Shown: positions 32,678 to 40,281 of the stretch, piece after piece | Layout: the number at the start of each line of letters is the position of its first letter | How positions within the stretch are numbered: position 1 is the first letter of the stretch | Assembly (NCBI GenBank): GCA_009774215.1 | Contig: VSNH01000008.1 | Coordinates: forward strand, 1 to 52,596 | Source: Lachnospiraceae bacterium | Lineage (GTDB): Bacteria; Bacillota; Clostridia; Lachnospirales; Lachnospiraceae | Direction of reading: 5' to 3' | DNA length: 52,596 nt | Notes under the pieces: generated by a model | The model's input: only the letters and a program-made list of their open reading frames with translations | Databases searched by the model: none | What the model was told of the DNA's origin: nothing | Translations under genes and position numbers: made by a program

Positions 32678-33856
32678 TTAGTGATGGAACAGCCGTATCC
32701 CCGTAAAACACATCGTCATCCCGTACTTATCGCACACCTCGATCACGTTGTCGTCCCGCACCGACCCGCCGGGCTGCGCCACGTACTGCACGCCGCTTCG
32801 GTGGGCGCGCTCGATATTGTCCCCAAACGGGAAGAACGCATCAGAACCAAGCGCCACGCCCTTCATCTGATCCAGCCACGCGCGCTTCCGTTCCGCCGTA
32901 AACACCTCCGGCTTCACCTTGAATATCTTCTGCCATGCACCGTCCGCCAGCACATCCATATAATCCTCCCCGATGTAAAGATCAATGGAATTATCCCTGT
33001 CCGCCCGGCCGATGCCGTCCACAAACTGCAAGTCGAGCACCATGGGAGACTGCCGTAGGAACCAGTTGTCCGCCTTCGTGCCCGCAAGCCTCGTGCAATG
33101 GATTCTGGACTGCTGCCCGGCGCCGATGCCGATTGCCTGCCCGTCCTTCACATAGCAGACGGAATTGGACTGCGTGTATTTCAGGGTAATCATGGCAATC
33201 GCCAGATCAATCTTCGCCTGCTTCGGCAGGTTCTTTTCCTTCGTCACAATATTATCGAAAAACGCGTCGTCGATTTTCAACTCGTTCCTGCCCTGTTCAA
33301 AGCTGATACCGTACACCTGCTTCACCTCAGTCGGCGCGGGCACATAGCTCTCGTCGATCTGAATCACATTGTAGGCGCCTTTCTTCTTCGCTTTCAGCAT
33401 CTCCAGCGCCTCCGGCTCGTAGCCCGGTGCAATCACACCGTCGGAAACCTCTCTCTTAATCAGCCTCGCCGTATCCACGTCGCACACATCGGAGAGAGCG
33501 ATAAAATCGCCAAAGGAACTCATGCGATCCGCGCCCCGCGCTCTGGCATAGGCGCAGGCAAGCGGAGACAACTCTCCCAGATCGTCCACCCAATAAATCT
33601 TCGCCAAAGTCTCCCCTAGGGGATGACCTACTGCCGCTCCTGCCGGCGACACATGTTTAAAGGAAGTCGCCGCCGGAAGCCCCGTCGCCTTCTTCAATTC
33701 ACTGACCAGCTGCCAGCCGTTAAAAGCATCCAAAAAATTGATGTATCCCGGTCTGCCGTTCAACACCTGAATCGGCAGCTCGCTCCCATCCGCCATAAAA
33801 ATGCGGGACGGCTTCTGATTTGGGTTACAGCCATATTTCAGTTCCAGTTCGTTCAT
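32678..33856 (-). CDS. AICAR formyltransferase (stand-alone PurH transformylase domain)
   Basis: It catalyses the penultimate purine step, formylating AICAR to FAICAR with 10-formyl-THF. The 392-residue product carries the transformylase half of PurH only: L-K-Y-G-C-N-P-N-Q, K-H-V-S-P-A-G-A-A, the K-Y-T-Q-S-N-S-V motif, I-G-I-G-A-G-Q-Q-S-R, S-D-A-F-F-P-F and the C-terminal Q-P-G-G-S-V-R-D-D. The N-terminal MGS-like IMP cyclohydrolase of bifunctional PurH is absent. The neighbouring gene at 33994 supplies that step. Confidence 0.93.
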   Translation of the reverse strand: MNELELKYGCNPNQKPSRIFMADGSELPIQVLNGRPGYINFLDAFNGWQLVSELKKATGLPAATSFKHVSPAGAAVGHPLGETLAKIYWVDDLGELSPLACAYARARGADRMSSFGDFIALSDVCDVDTARLIKREVSDGVIAPGYEPEALEMLKAKKKGAYNVIQIDESYVPAPTEVKQVYGISFEQGRNELKIDDAFFDNIVTKEKNLPKQAKIDLAIAMITLKYTQSNSVCYVKDGQAIGIGAGQQSRIHCTRLAGTKADNWFLRQSPMVLDLQFVDGIGRADRDNSIDLYIGEDYMDVLADGAWQKIFKVKPEVFTAERKRAWLDQMKGVALGSDAFFPFGDNIERAHRSGVQYVAQPGGSVRDDNVIEVCDKYGMTMCFTGIRLFHH

Positions 33857-33993
33857 CGTTTCCGTATTCTCCTATCGTCTGTTTTCTTTTTACCGACTTT
33901 ACATCCTTGTTTTTATTCGGTTTCTCTGTTCCCTGTCATTTCCATGCGTCATCCGTTCAATGACCTGCCCCGGAGCCCATCATGGCTCTGCAT

Positions 33994-34707
33994 TTACTGA
34001 TTCTTATTCACAATCCTCGTCTCATATTTGCCCGTAGCAATCTCGATGTACCGCACAAACAGCGACACCTTGTTGTCCTCGTTCAGATTCTCCCAGACCA
34101 TCTTCGTAAACTCGTCGATACCGTCCTCAATGCCCACAAGCGTCGGCTCTCCCTCAAAGCTGGGCAGCGGATTGCCGTCCCCCATATAGGTATGGATAAA
34201 CCGACCCTCACCGGCCTTCGGATTCTCGTACGCGAAGGTGTAACGGTTACATGAGGACGGATCACCGTTATTACTCTTTAAAATAGACATGGCATAATTG
34301 TAGCCGCCGTTCTCCAGATGCATGATTCCCGAGATGCGGGGCGTATAGTTGGGCGCATCCGGCTCAAATTTCCTCGTGCGCAGCGCCTGCTCGAAGGTCT
34401 GCTGCCTGTCCATCAGCTCGTAGATCGTGTCCGTCTGATCTCCGTTTGTGACAATGGTTTTATTGCCAAGCACCCGCACAGGCGCATAGATAATCAGGCT
34501 GGGATCCTCCAGTTTGGAGGGATCAAACGCCTGCGTGCGTATCCCCTCGCCATCCGCCACAAACACCCGGTTCCTGCTGTTGCTGCTGCGTCCCATAATA
34601 AAATATGCCGTCACCGCATACGCGCCGTCCGCCGACTTCCCGATCACAATTCCCCGCCCCGGGTAGGCATTCCCGGCGAGCTCCTGCGCTAAATTTTTCT
34701 TTTCCAT
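33994..34707 (-). CDS. IMP cyclohydrolase, PurO-like
   Basis: This enzyme would close FAICAR to IMP, completing purine synthesis with the separate transformylase downstream. The 237-residue product shows the IMP-cyclohyd family features: G-N-A-Y-P-G-R-G-I-V-I-G, F-I-M-G-R-S-S-N-S-R-N-R, N-G-D-Q-T-D-T-I and T-P-R-I-S-G-I. It resembles the archaeal PurO family rather than the PurH N-terminal domain. AGAGGAAAG lies before the ATG. It is about 140 nt upstream of the transformylase and preceded by a triple repeat after guaB. Confidence 0.9.
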   Translation of the reverse strand: MEKKNLAQELAGNAYPGRGIVIGKSADGAYAVTAYFIMGRSSNSRNRVFVADGEGIRTQAFDPSKLEDPSLIIYAPVRVLGNKTIVTNGDQTDTIYELMDRQQTFEQALRTRKFEPDAPNYTPRISGIMHLENGGYNYAMSILKSNNGDPSSCNRYTFAYENPKAGEGRFIHTYMGDGNPLPSFEGEPTLVGIEDGIDEFTKMVWENLNEDNKVSLFVRYIEIATGKYETRIVNKNQ

Positions 34708-34736
34708 TTATTCTTTCCTCTCCACGTCATTTCATT

Positions 34737-35158
34737 GGGGAGAATACCGTTTTCAGGCATTCTCCTGCGTGAGACGGAGTTGCAACGCAACTCCTAGAAC
34801 TTCTCCGCGAAACAGCCTCTGCTGTGAGTGGTTAGAAGTTCTTCTCAATCCAGCCTCCATGTCACAGCCTCTGCTGTGACTCAAATCCGTGCGGAGAATG
34901 CCGCATTTCAGGCATTCTCCTGCGTGAGACGGAGTTGCAACGCAACTCCTAGAACTTCTCCACGAAACAGCCTCTGCTGTGAGTGGTTAGAAGTTCTTCT
35001 CAATCCAGCCTCCATGTCACAACTCTGCTGTGACTCAAATCCGTGCGGAGAATGCCGCATTTCAGGCATTCTCCTGCGTGAGACGGAGTTGCAACGCAAC
35101 TCCTAGAACTTCTCCACGAAACAGCCTCTGCTGTGAGTGGTTAGAAGTTCTTCTCACG
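34737..35158 (-). repeat. Three tandem family 1 structured repeats (154-bp period)
   Basis: Units start at about 34737, 34891 and 35045. Each has hairpin A (GGAGAATGCC/GGCATTCTCC), a branched part opened by GCGTGAGA, the hairpin GGAGTTGC-AAC-GCAACTCC and the AGAACTTCT/AGAAGTTCT stem with core CAGCAGAGGCTG. The closing partner TCTCACGC is present only in the third unit, next to the guaB stop. The first two units instead carry a GTCACAGC/GCTGTGAC hairpin as a linker. The units are almost identical, indicating recent amplification. They separate guaB from the IMP cyclohydrolase gene. Confidence 0.9.
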
Positions 35159-36613
35159 CTATTCATCGACGGAATAATTCGGCGCCTCTTTCGTGATATG
35201 AATATCATGCGGGTGGCTCTCCTTCAAGGATGCCGCCGAAATCTTCACAAACTGACCGTTCTGCTTTAACTCCTCAATCGTCCTGGTTCCACAGTACCCC
35301 ATGCCGGAGCGTAAGCCCCCCATAAGCTGGAACACCGTGTCCTCCACGCTTCCCTTGTAAGCCACACGGCCCTCCACGCCCTCCGGCACCAGCTTCTTGG
35401 CATCGGTCTGGAAATAGCGGTCCTTGCTGCCGTTCTCCATGGCGGCGATGGAGCCCATGCCGCGGTATACCTTATATTTTCTTCCCTGATAAAGCTCGTA
35501 AGTACCCGGGCTCTCCTCGCAGCCCGCAAACATGCTGCCCATCATGCAGACATCGCCGCCCGCCGCGATCGCCTTCGTCATGTCGCCTGAGTATTTGATG
35601 CCGCCGTCGGCAATAATCGGCACGCCGAGCTCCTTCGCCGCCTCATAAGCGTGCATAATCGCCGTAATCTGCGGCACGCCGATACCTGCCACCACGCGCG
35701 TCGTGCAGATGGAACCGGGGCCGATCCCCACTTTCACCGCATCGGCGCCCGCCTCAATCAGCGCCTTCGTGCCCGCTCCCGTGGCAACATTGCCTGCAAT
35801 CACCTGCAAATCCGGATACTTCTCCTTAATCATCCGCAGACATTTCAGCACATTCTCGGAATGACCGTGAGCGGAATCCAGCACCACCACATCCACCTTG
35901 GCCGCGATCAGCTCCTTCACCCGATCCAGTACATTAGCCGTAATGCCCACCCCGGCGCCACAGAGAAGTCTTCCCTGGCTGTCCTTTGCGGAGAGCGGAT
36001 ACTTGATCGTCTTTTCAATATCCTTTATGGTAATGAGTCCCACCAGATTATAGTCATCGTCCACAATAGGCAGTTTTTCCTTACGCGCCTTCGCAAGAAT
36101 CTCTTTCGCCTGATCTAAGTTGATGCCTGCCTTAGCGGTAATCAGATTCTGGGAAGTCATAGACTCTTTAATTTTTTTCTTGAAATCTGTCTCGAATTTT
36201 AAATCGCGATTGGTAATGATACCGACCAGCTTACGCCCTTCCGTAATCGGAACTCCGGAAATCCTGAATTTCGCCATCAGCGCGTCAGCGTCAGCCAGCG
36301 TGTGCTCCGGCGTCAGAGAAAAAGGATCTGTGATAACGCCGTTTTCGGAACGCTTCACCTTATCTACTTCCTCGGCCTGCGCCTCAATAGACATGTTCTT
36401 ATGAATGATACCGATGCCTCCCTGCCTGGCCATGGCAATCGCCATCCTGTGCTCGGTCACCGTGTCCATCCCCGCACTCATCATGGGAATGTTCAGCCGA
36501 ATTTTCTTTGTAAGGTTCGTTGTCAAGTCCACCTGATTCGGAATCACCTGAGAGTAGCTCGGCACTAAGAGCACATCGTCAAAAGTAATTCCTTCGCCAA
36601 TAATCTGACCCAT
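35159..36613 (-). CDS. guaB: Inosine-5'-monophosphate dehydrogenase
   Basis: GuaB oxidises IMP to XMP with NAD+, committing flux to guanine nucleotides. The 484-residue product has the (beta/alpha)8 barrel interrupted by two CBS domains (about 90-205), the catalytic loop G-P-G-S-I-C-T-T-R (about 295), D-G-G-I-K-Y-S-G-D and the flap/Arg-Tyr region M-G-S-I-A-A-M. GGAGGAGAG precedes the ATG. It is followed by IMP cyclohydrolase and AICAR formyltransferase, a small purine group. Confidence 0.96.
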   Translation of the reverse strand: MGQIIGEGITFDDVLLVPSYSQVIPNQVDLTTNLTKKIRLNIPMMSAGMDTVTEHRMAIAMARQGGIGIIHKNMSIEAQAEEVDKVKRSENGVITDPFSLTPEHTLADADALMAKFRISGVPITEGRKLVGIITNRDLKFETDFKKKIKESMTSQNLITAKAGINLDQAKEILAKARKEKLPIVDDDYNLVGLITIKDIEKTIKYPLSAKDSQGRLLCGAGVGITANVLDRVKELIAAKVDVVVLDSAHGHSENVLKCLRMIKEKYPDLQVIAGNVATGAGTKALIEAGADAVKVGIGPGSICTTRVVAGIGVPQITAIMHAYEAAKELGVPIIADGGIKYSGDMTKAIAAGGDVCMMGSMFAGCEESPGTYELYQGRKYKVYRGMGSIAAMENGSKDRYFQTDAKKLVPEGVEGRVAYKGSVEDTVFQLMGGLRSGMGYCGTRTIEELKQNGQFVKISAASLKESHPHDIHITKEAPNYSVDE

Positions 36614-36645
36614 CTTCTCTCCTCCTGTGTTTGTTGTGTTGACGC

Positions 36646-36651
36646 ATTATA
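36646..36651 (-). promoter_or_regulatory. -10 box for guaB
   Basis: TATAAT lies 32 nt before the guaB ATG on the minus strand. The -35 region (TTCTCT) is weak and falls inside the structured repeat at 36659-36747. Confidence 0.5.
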
Positions 36652-36658
36652 GGTATCT

Positions 36659-36747
36659 AATCGAGCAGAGAAGATTCATCTTCCCTACTCGCCGCGCCCC
36701 CATGCGCTGCTTTAGCGGCATAATTCCTCTGCATGGGGCTGCGCATA
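36659..36747 (-). repeat. Structured repeat, family 2, copy B (upstream of guaB)
   Basis: On the minus strand: TATGCGCA, stem CCCCATGC/GCATGGGG enclosing AGAGGAATTATG and the hairpin GCCGC/GCAGC, then GCGCG and GAG-AGGGAAGA..TCTTCTCTGCTC, ending CGATT. The junction and loop bases match copy A (14891-14981). The central stem is different on both sides but still pairs. Confidence 0.65.
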
Positions 36748-36749
36748 TA

Positions 36750-36778
36750 CAAAAACTGCCAGCCCTTCAACTGACAGT
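36750..36778 (-). terminator. Terminator of the 36802-37302 gene
   Basis: Minus strand CTGTCAG (36777-36771) pairs with CTGGCAG (36762-36756, one G-U), followed by TTTTTG, 25 nt after the stop codon. Confidence 0.75.
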
Positions 36779-36801
36779 ATTGCTTTCCATACTTTATTCT
36801 G

Positions 36802-37302
36802 CTAATCCGTAAAAACCTTACGGGGCGCAATGCTCTGAATCGCCTTAACCATCTCCGCGTTCGGCTCCAGAATAATCTTCGTGTCGCCATTCCAGATCAT
36901 CATATAACGCTGCTCCGGCTGCGCAGCGATGCCCGAGCTGTAATCAACCGTCTTCATCTGGCGGTTTTTGTAAGAGTCCAGTCTGTGAGAATTGAGGGGT
37001 GCAAAAATCTCCATCTGCTCCAGAGAATAATTGCCCGCCTTCTTTCTGCGGGTTTTTGCCAGAACTTTATCAACGCTCAGTTCCTTATCGAGATACAGAT
37101 ACTCATACTCGATCTCCGCGTTCATATGCGCAAAATACGCGCAGCCGCCCAGCACAATCGCAATCAGCATTCCCACCACAAAGGGCGTCAGGAATCCGAT
37201 CAGCCCGAAAACCACCGTTAGCATAATGAGCAGCATCTTTAAAAAACGCATCATTACGGACGGCTTTCTCGCCACCAGATATTCCACATATGTTTCGCTC
37301 AT
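36802..37302 (-). CDS. Small membrane protein of unknown function
   Basis: The 166-residue product has a short N-terminal M-S-E-T-Y-V-E-Y-L-V and two adjacent transmembrane helices (about 18-37 and 40-60). A cytoplasmic domain follows with E-Y-E-Y-L-Y-L-D-K-E-L-S-V-D, R-R-K-K, an M-E-I-F-A-P-L-N-S-H stretch and the ending I-A-P-R-K-V-F-T. I recall close relatives across Lachnospiraceae under a DUF name (possibly DUF6106), but cannot confirm this. GGAGG precedes the ATG and a terminator follows, so it may be monocistronic. Confidence 0.75.
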   Translation of the reverse strand: MSETYVEYLVARKPSVMMRFLKMLLIMLTVVFGLIGFLTPFVVGMLIAIVLGGCAYFAHMNAEIEYEYLYLDKELSVDKVLAKTRRKKAGNYSLEQMEIFAPLNSHRLDSYKNRQMKTVDYSSGIAAQPEQRYMMIWNGDTKIILEPNAEMVKAIQSIAPRKVFTD

Positions 37303-37424
37303 ACAACAACCTCCGTCATCAAAATAAACGCCACCTGTCGTTTAGAAGGACTTTTCCGCCTGTCCCATGAAAATATAAAAATATCATATAACAAATTGGA
37401 GAAAGTTGCAAGGTCAAACTAGGG

Positions 37425-37458
37425 AAAAAGGCTGCCGCAGTTCCATGCCGCAGCAGCC
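37425..37458 (-). terminator. Terminator after the 27-codon flagellin-like gene
   Basis: Minus strand GGCTGC-TGCGGCA (37458-37446) pairs with the TGCGGCAGCC arm (37439-37430), followed by TTTTT. Confidence 0.8.
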
Positions 37459-37496
37459 CAAAATATCCTTCTCACATCCAAAATGTCATACCCGAT

Positions 37497-37580
37497 TTAC
37501 GTCAACAGCTGCAGTGCGAGCTGCGTGTTCTGCTGCGCTGCGTTCCATGCAGATATGTTATGCTGAATCAATATTGACAT
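37497..37580 (-). CDS. 27-residue peptide resembling the flagellin N-terminus
   Basis: A 27-codon frame begins at ATG 37580 after GGGGGAGGAG, a near-perfect ribosome site at normal spacing, and ends at TAA 37497. It has its own -10/-35 pair and a strong terminator, so it looks like a complete gene. The peptide M-S-I-L-I-Q-H-N-I-S-A-W-N-A-A-Q-Q-N resembles the first residues of flagellin (I-N-H-N-I-S-A-x-N), but stops after L-Q-L-L-T, without any D1 domain. It may be a decayed flagellin gene, a genuine microprotein, or a leader peptide. It was too short for ordinary gene calling. Confidence 0.65.
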   Translation of the reverse strand: MSILIQHNISAWNAAQQNTQLALQLLT

Positions 37581-37622
37581 CGCTTCTCCTCCCCCACGTA
37601 TTTTGGAGATCAGAGCGGTATC

Positions 37623-37649
37623 ATTATACAAATTTCCTCTTTTGGGCAA
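37623..37649 (-). promoter_or_regulatory. Promoter for the 27-codon gene
   Basis: TTGCCC (37649-37644) and TG-TATAAT (37628-37623), spacer 15 nt (16 if CTTGCC is taken); the extended TG may compensate. The ATG is 42 nt beyond the -10. Confidence 0.6.
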
Positions 37650-37691
37650 GGTGATATAATCATATTTGCGGAAATAGTTCCCACAAAAATT

Positions 37692-38738
37692 TCACATAAC
37701 CACCATGACCTTCCCATACTCTTCCTTTTTATCCCGCATCACCGCAAGTCCCCGATCCAGTTCCTCCAAGGGAAGTCTGTGTGTGATCATCTGTGCCGGC
37801 GCAACCCGCCCGTTTCCCAGCCTGTCCAGCACATAGTGCCAGTCGTCCTCCGGGGAATGCGTGAAAGAAGAATTCCATGTGCCGAACACCGTCAGCTGGC
37901 TGCGCAGAATCTTCCAGTACACTGCCTTCTCCAGCGTCATGTCCGAGGCCGGATTGCCAACCAGCATAATCCGTCCGCCCGGTCCGGTCATCCCGACCGC
38001 CTGCGCCACCGTCTCATTTCTCCCGACACACTCAAAAAACACGTCCGCGCCGCTTCCGTCTGTCCGCTCAAGCAGCCATTCTTCCGCATCCTGCGACCTG
38101 CCGTCGCAGAAAGAAGTCTCCGGCAGACCGAGCTTCACCGCCATCCGCTTCTGAAAGTCTTTATTTCCTATAGCCAATATGTTTTTATGCCCTGCTTCCA
38201 GCAGGAACATGAGCAGAAAGAGCCCGATCGTTCCCAAGCCGCAGATCACGATACGCTCTTCCGGCAAAGGCGCGATTTTTCTCATGGCGTGAACCGCCAC
38301 CGCCATCGGCTCAAACATCGCCGCCTCCTCAATGCCTACGCCCTCCGGCAGCGCAATCAGATTCTTTTCCGGCACCGCCACATACTCCGCAAACCCACCG
38401 TCCCTGCGGGAGCCGAGATAACTGTAATGACGGCACATTTCGTACTGCTTTCTTTGGCACGGCAGACACTCTCCGCACGGAATCAAAGGAAACACGCCGA
38501 CCCGTTTCCCCTGCCAGCCTGTGTCCACAGCCGCGCCCACCGCCTCCACCTGTCCGGCAAACTCATGCCCCGGTATCAGTGGATAGGAGTAAGTCCCCGT
38601 ATAGAAAACCCGCGGGATATCGGAACCGCAGACGCCCACCGCCTTCACTGCGAGCAGGACTTCTTTCTCTCCTATTACGGGAGTGTTTGTTTCCTCAAAC
38701 CGCAGATCATTTATACCGTGCAGCACCCATGCTTTCAT
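37692..38738 (-). CDS. Zinc-dependent polyol/alcohol dehydrogenase
   Basis: The 348-residue MDR-family enzyme has the catalytic zinc residues (C in V-G-V-C-G-S-D, H-E in P-G-H-E-F-A-G), the structural zinc cysteines C-G-E-C-L-P-C-Q-R-K-Q-Y-E-M-C and a Rossmann G-L-G-T-I-G-L at about 172. It is closest in feel to galactitol-1-phosphate / sugar-phosphate dehydrogenases and TarJ-like enzymes. Downstream of a cytidylyltransferase and a pentulose-phosphate epimerase on the same strand, it may reduce a ketose phosphate to a polyol phosphate before CDP activation. Substrate is inferred from context only. Confidence 0.8.
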   Translation of the reverse strand: MKAWVLHGINDLRFEETNTPVIGEKEVLLAVKAVGVCGSDIPRVFYTGTYSYPLIPGHEFAGQVEAVGAAVDTGWQGKRVGVFPLIPCGECLPCQRKQYEMCRHYSYLGSRRDGGFAEYVAVPEKNLIALPEGVGIEEAAMFEPMAVAVHAMRKIAPLPEERIVICGLGTIGLFLLMFLLEAGHKNILAIGNKDFQKRMAVKLGLPETSFCDGRSQDAEEWLLERTDGSGADVFFECVGRNETVAQAVGMTGPGGRIMLVGNPASDMTLEKAVYWKILRSQLTVFGTWNSSFTHSPEDDWHYVLDRLGNGRVAPAQMITHRLPLEELDRGLAVMRDKKEEYGKVMVVM

Positions 38739-38793
38739 GTCCGTTGTCCTTCCTTTCCACTACAAAAACCGCCGCGCAGCGACGGCAGTCCTC

Positions 38794-39543
38794 TCATATC
38801 CCGGCATCAAAAGAACCGAGCATCTCCCGAAACCGCTCCAAGTCACCCTTCGTCGTGATCTTAAAATTCCCCTCATCTCCCGGGATCATGGCAATATCCA
38901 TCCCCGCCATCACGGCAGGCTCCGTGGAACCGTTGATCTTAAGGATCCTCTCCGGCAAAAGCGCCCTGTTCGCCTCCAGATATTTTCCGAAGAGGAACGC
39001 CTCCGGCGCCTGTCCCGCGAAAATCCGGCTGCGCTCCAAAAGCGATGTAATCCGCGCTCCATCCTCGCTGACATACACCGTATCCTTCATAGGCAGTACG
39101 GGCAGCGCGCCCTCGTGCGCAGCCGCCGCTTCCAGACATGCCGTAATCAACGACGCCGAAAGAAGCGGTCTTGCCGCGTCATGGATCAGCACGTAGTCGG
39201 AATCCGCCACGTAGTTTCCGATATCCGTCAGTCCGTTCAGAATCGAAAGCTGCCGGTTTTTCCCCGGCGCGGAAAAGCCGCGGAATTTGCCGATCCCACG
39301 GTCTTTTTTCTCTAAAGCAGCGCCGTTGTCCTCCTCACGCCGCATGTTCTCCATACAGTTCAAAATCGTCTCCCGCCATGCCTCGTCCGCCACGATCTGC
39401 ACCGCATCGATGCCTTCATGGGCGAGCAATCTTTCCAAACAATAAGAAATAATCGGTCTGCCGTTCACCTCTATGTATTGTTTCGGCGTTTCCACGCCCA
39501 TCCTTGTCCCTGTTCCGCCGGACAAAAGCAATGCTGTCACCAT
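38794..39543 (-). CDS. IspD/TarI-family polyol-phosphate cytidylyltransferase
   Basis: The 249-residue product has the nucleotidyltransferase loop S-G-G-T-G-T-R-M (about 8), P-K-Q-Y-I, D-A-A-R-P and the final F-K-I-T-T-K-G-D-L. Compared with the IspD at 3075 it lacks Q-T-P-Q-V-F (has G-Q-A-P-E-A-F-L-F) and T-D-D-A (has N-G-S-T-E-P-A), so I infer a TarI/AbpA-like enzyme making a CDP-polyol rather than a second IspD. ATG 39543 follows GGGGGGTG; the start at 39558 would add five residues. It lies between the epimerase and dehydrogenase genes. Confidence 0.8.
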   Translation of the reverse strand: MVTALLLSGGTGTRMGVETPKQYIEVNGRPIISYCLERLLAHEGIDAVQIVADEAWRETILNCMENMRREEDNGAALEKKDRGIGKFRGFSAPGKNRQLSILNGLTDIGNYVADSDYVLIHDAARPLLSASLITACLEAAAAHEGALPVLPMKDTVYVSEDGARITSLLERSRIFAGQAPEAFLFGKYLEANRALLPERILKINGSTEPAVMAGMDIAMIPGDEGNFKITTKGDLERFREMLGSFDAGI

Positions 39544-39572
39544 TTGTACACCCCCCATGGCAGCCCGTCCCT

Positions 39573-40235
39573 TTAGAACTGCAGCTCCCTGATCTTTCGC
39601 AATGTTTCCCCATAAGGCGCATCCTTGCCAAAGAGAAGGGTCGTGCCGAGTACGAAGCCCTTTACCCCTCTCGGCGCATAGTTGATGATCTTATCCGCCC
39701 CGCAGGCGCCGTCCCAATAGATTTCAAAATTCGTATCATCCTTGAGCGCCAGAAGCCTTGTGATCTTCTTCCCCACATAGGGCAGATACATCTGCCCCGC
39801 ATTGCCCGGGTTCACTGCCATCACCAGGACTTTCTTCACAATCACCAGCATCTCCATCACCGTTTCAATGCTGGTGCCCGGATTGATGGCAATCCCCGGC
39901 GTCATCCCCGCATTGATAATCTTCTGCAGTGTGGTGGACGGATGATATTCCGCCTCCGGATGGATGTACACCGTGTCGCCCTTGCGCAGCCTTTCCAAAA
40001 AAATATGTATGTTATTGTTCGGGTGTTCAATCATGAGATGCACATCCAGCGGTTTCTTCGTCGCTGACGCTATGAATGACATATCATTTAAAGACATGGC
40101 AAAATTCGGCACATACCTGCCGTCCATGATATCTATATGGAAAGAATCGATACCGCCGTCTTCTAAATCACGTACTTCCTTTTCCAGATTGCCGTAATTT
40201 GCGCACATCATGGATGCTGTTAATTCGAAATCCAT
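39573..40235 (-). CDS. Ribulose-phosphate 3-epimerase family protein
   Basis: The 220-residue (beta/alpha)8 product shows the family metal and acid residues: S-F-H-I-D-I-M-D-G, L-D-V-H-L-M-I, A-V-N-P-G-N-A-G-Q and Y-W-D-G-A-C. The middle differs from housekeeping Rpe (W-D-G replaces V-D-G-G), suggesting an AlsE-like or specialised pentulose/hexulose-phosphate epimerase. First gene of the three-gene cassette; TTGGAGG precedes the ATG and a clear promoter lies 47 nt upstream. It may supply a ketose phosphate to the dehydrogenase. Confidence 0.85.
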   Translation of the reverse strand: MDFELTASMMCANYGNLEKEVRDLEDGGIDSFHIDIMDGRYVPNFAMSLNDMSFIASATKKPLDVHLMIEHPNNNIHIFLERLRKGDTVYIHPEAEYHPSTTLQKIINAGMTPGIAINPGTSIETVMEMLVIVKKVLVMAVNPGNAGQMYLPYVGKKITRLLALKDDTNFEIYWDGACGADKIINYAPRGVKGFVLGTTLLFGKDAPYGETLRKIRELQF

Positions 40236-40281
40236 GGGGTTCCTCCAAGTGTTTCTACTATATTAGACTATAAGTAGTAAC

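Noticed and set aside
34737..35158. CRISPR array at the tandem repeats
   Set aside because: The period is 154 bp with near-identical content throughout and no unique spacers or cas genes; it is a tandem structured repeat.
34828..35269. Repeated plus-strand frames with the same C-V-R-R-S-C-N-A-T peptide
   Set aside because: These are translations of the three tandem structured repeats, not genes.
36657..36890. 77-codon minus-strand frame ending S-R-E-D-E-S-S-L-L-D
   Set aside because: It overlaps the 36802 gene in another frame and its end is translated family 2 repeat; the same peptide appears in the false extension of ribU.
38794..39543. A second ispD
   Set aside because: It lacks the Q-T-P-Q-V-F and T-D-D-A motifs of the copy at 3075 and sits with an epimerase and a dehydrogenase; a polyol-phosphate enzyme is more likely.
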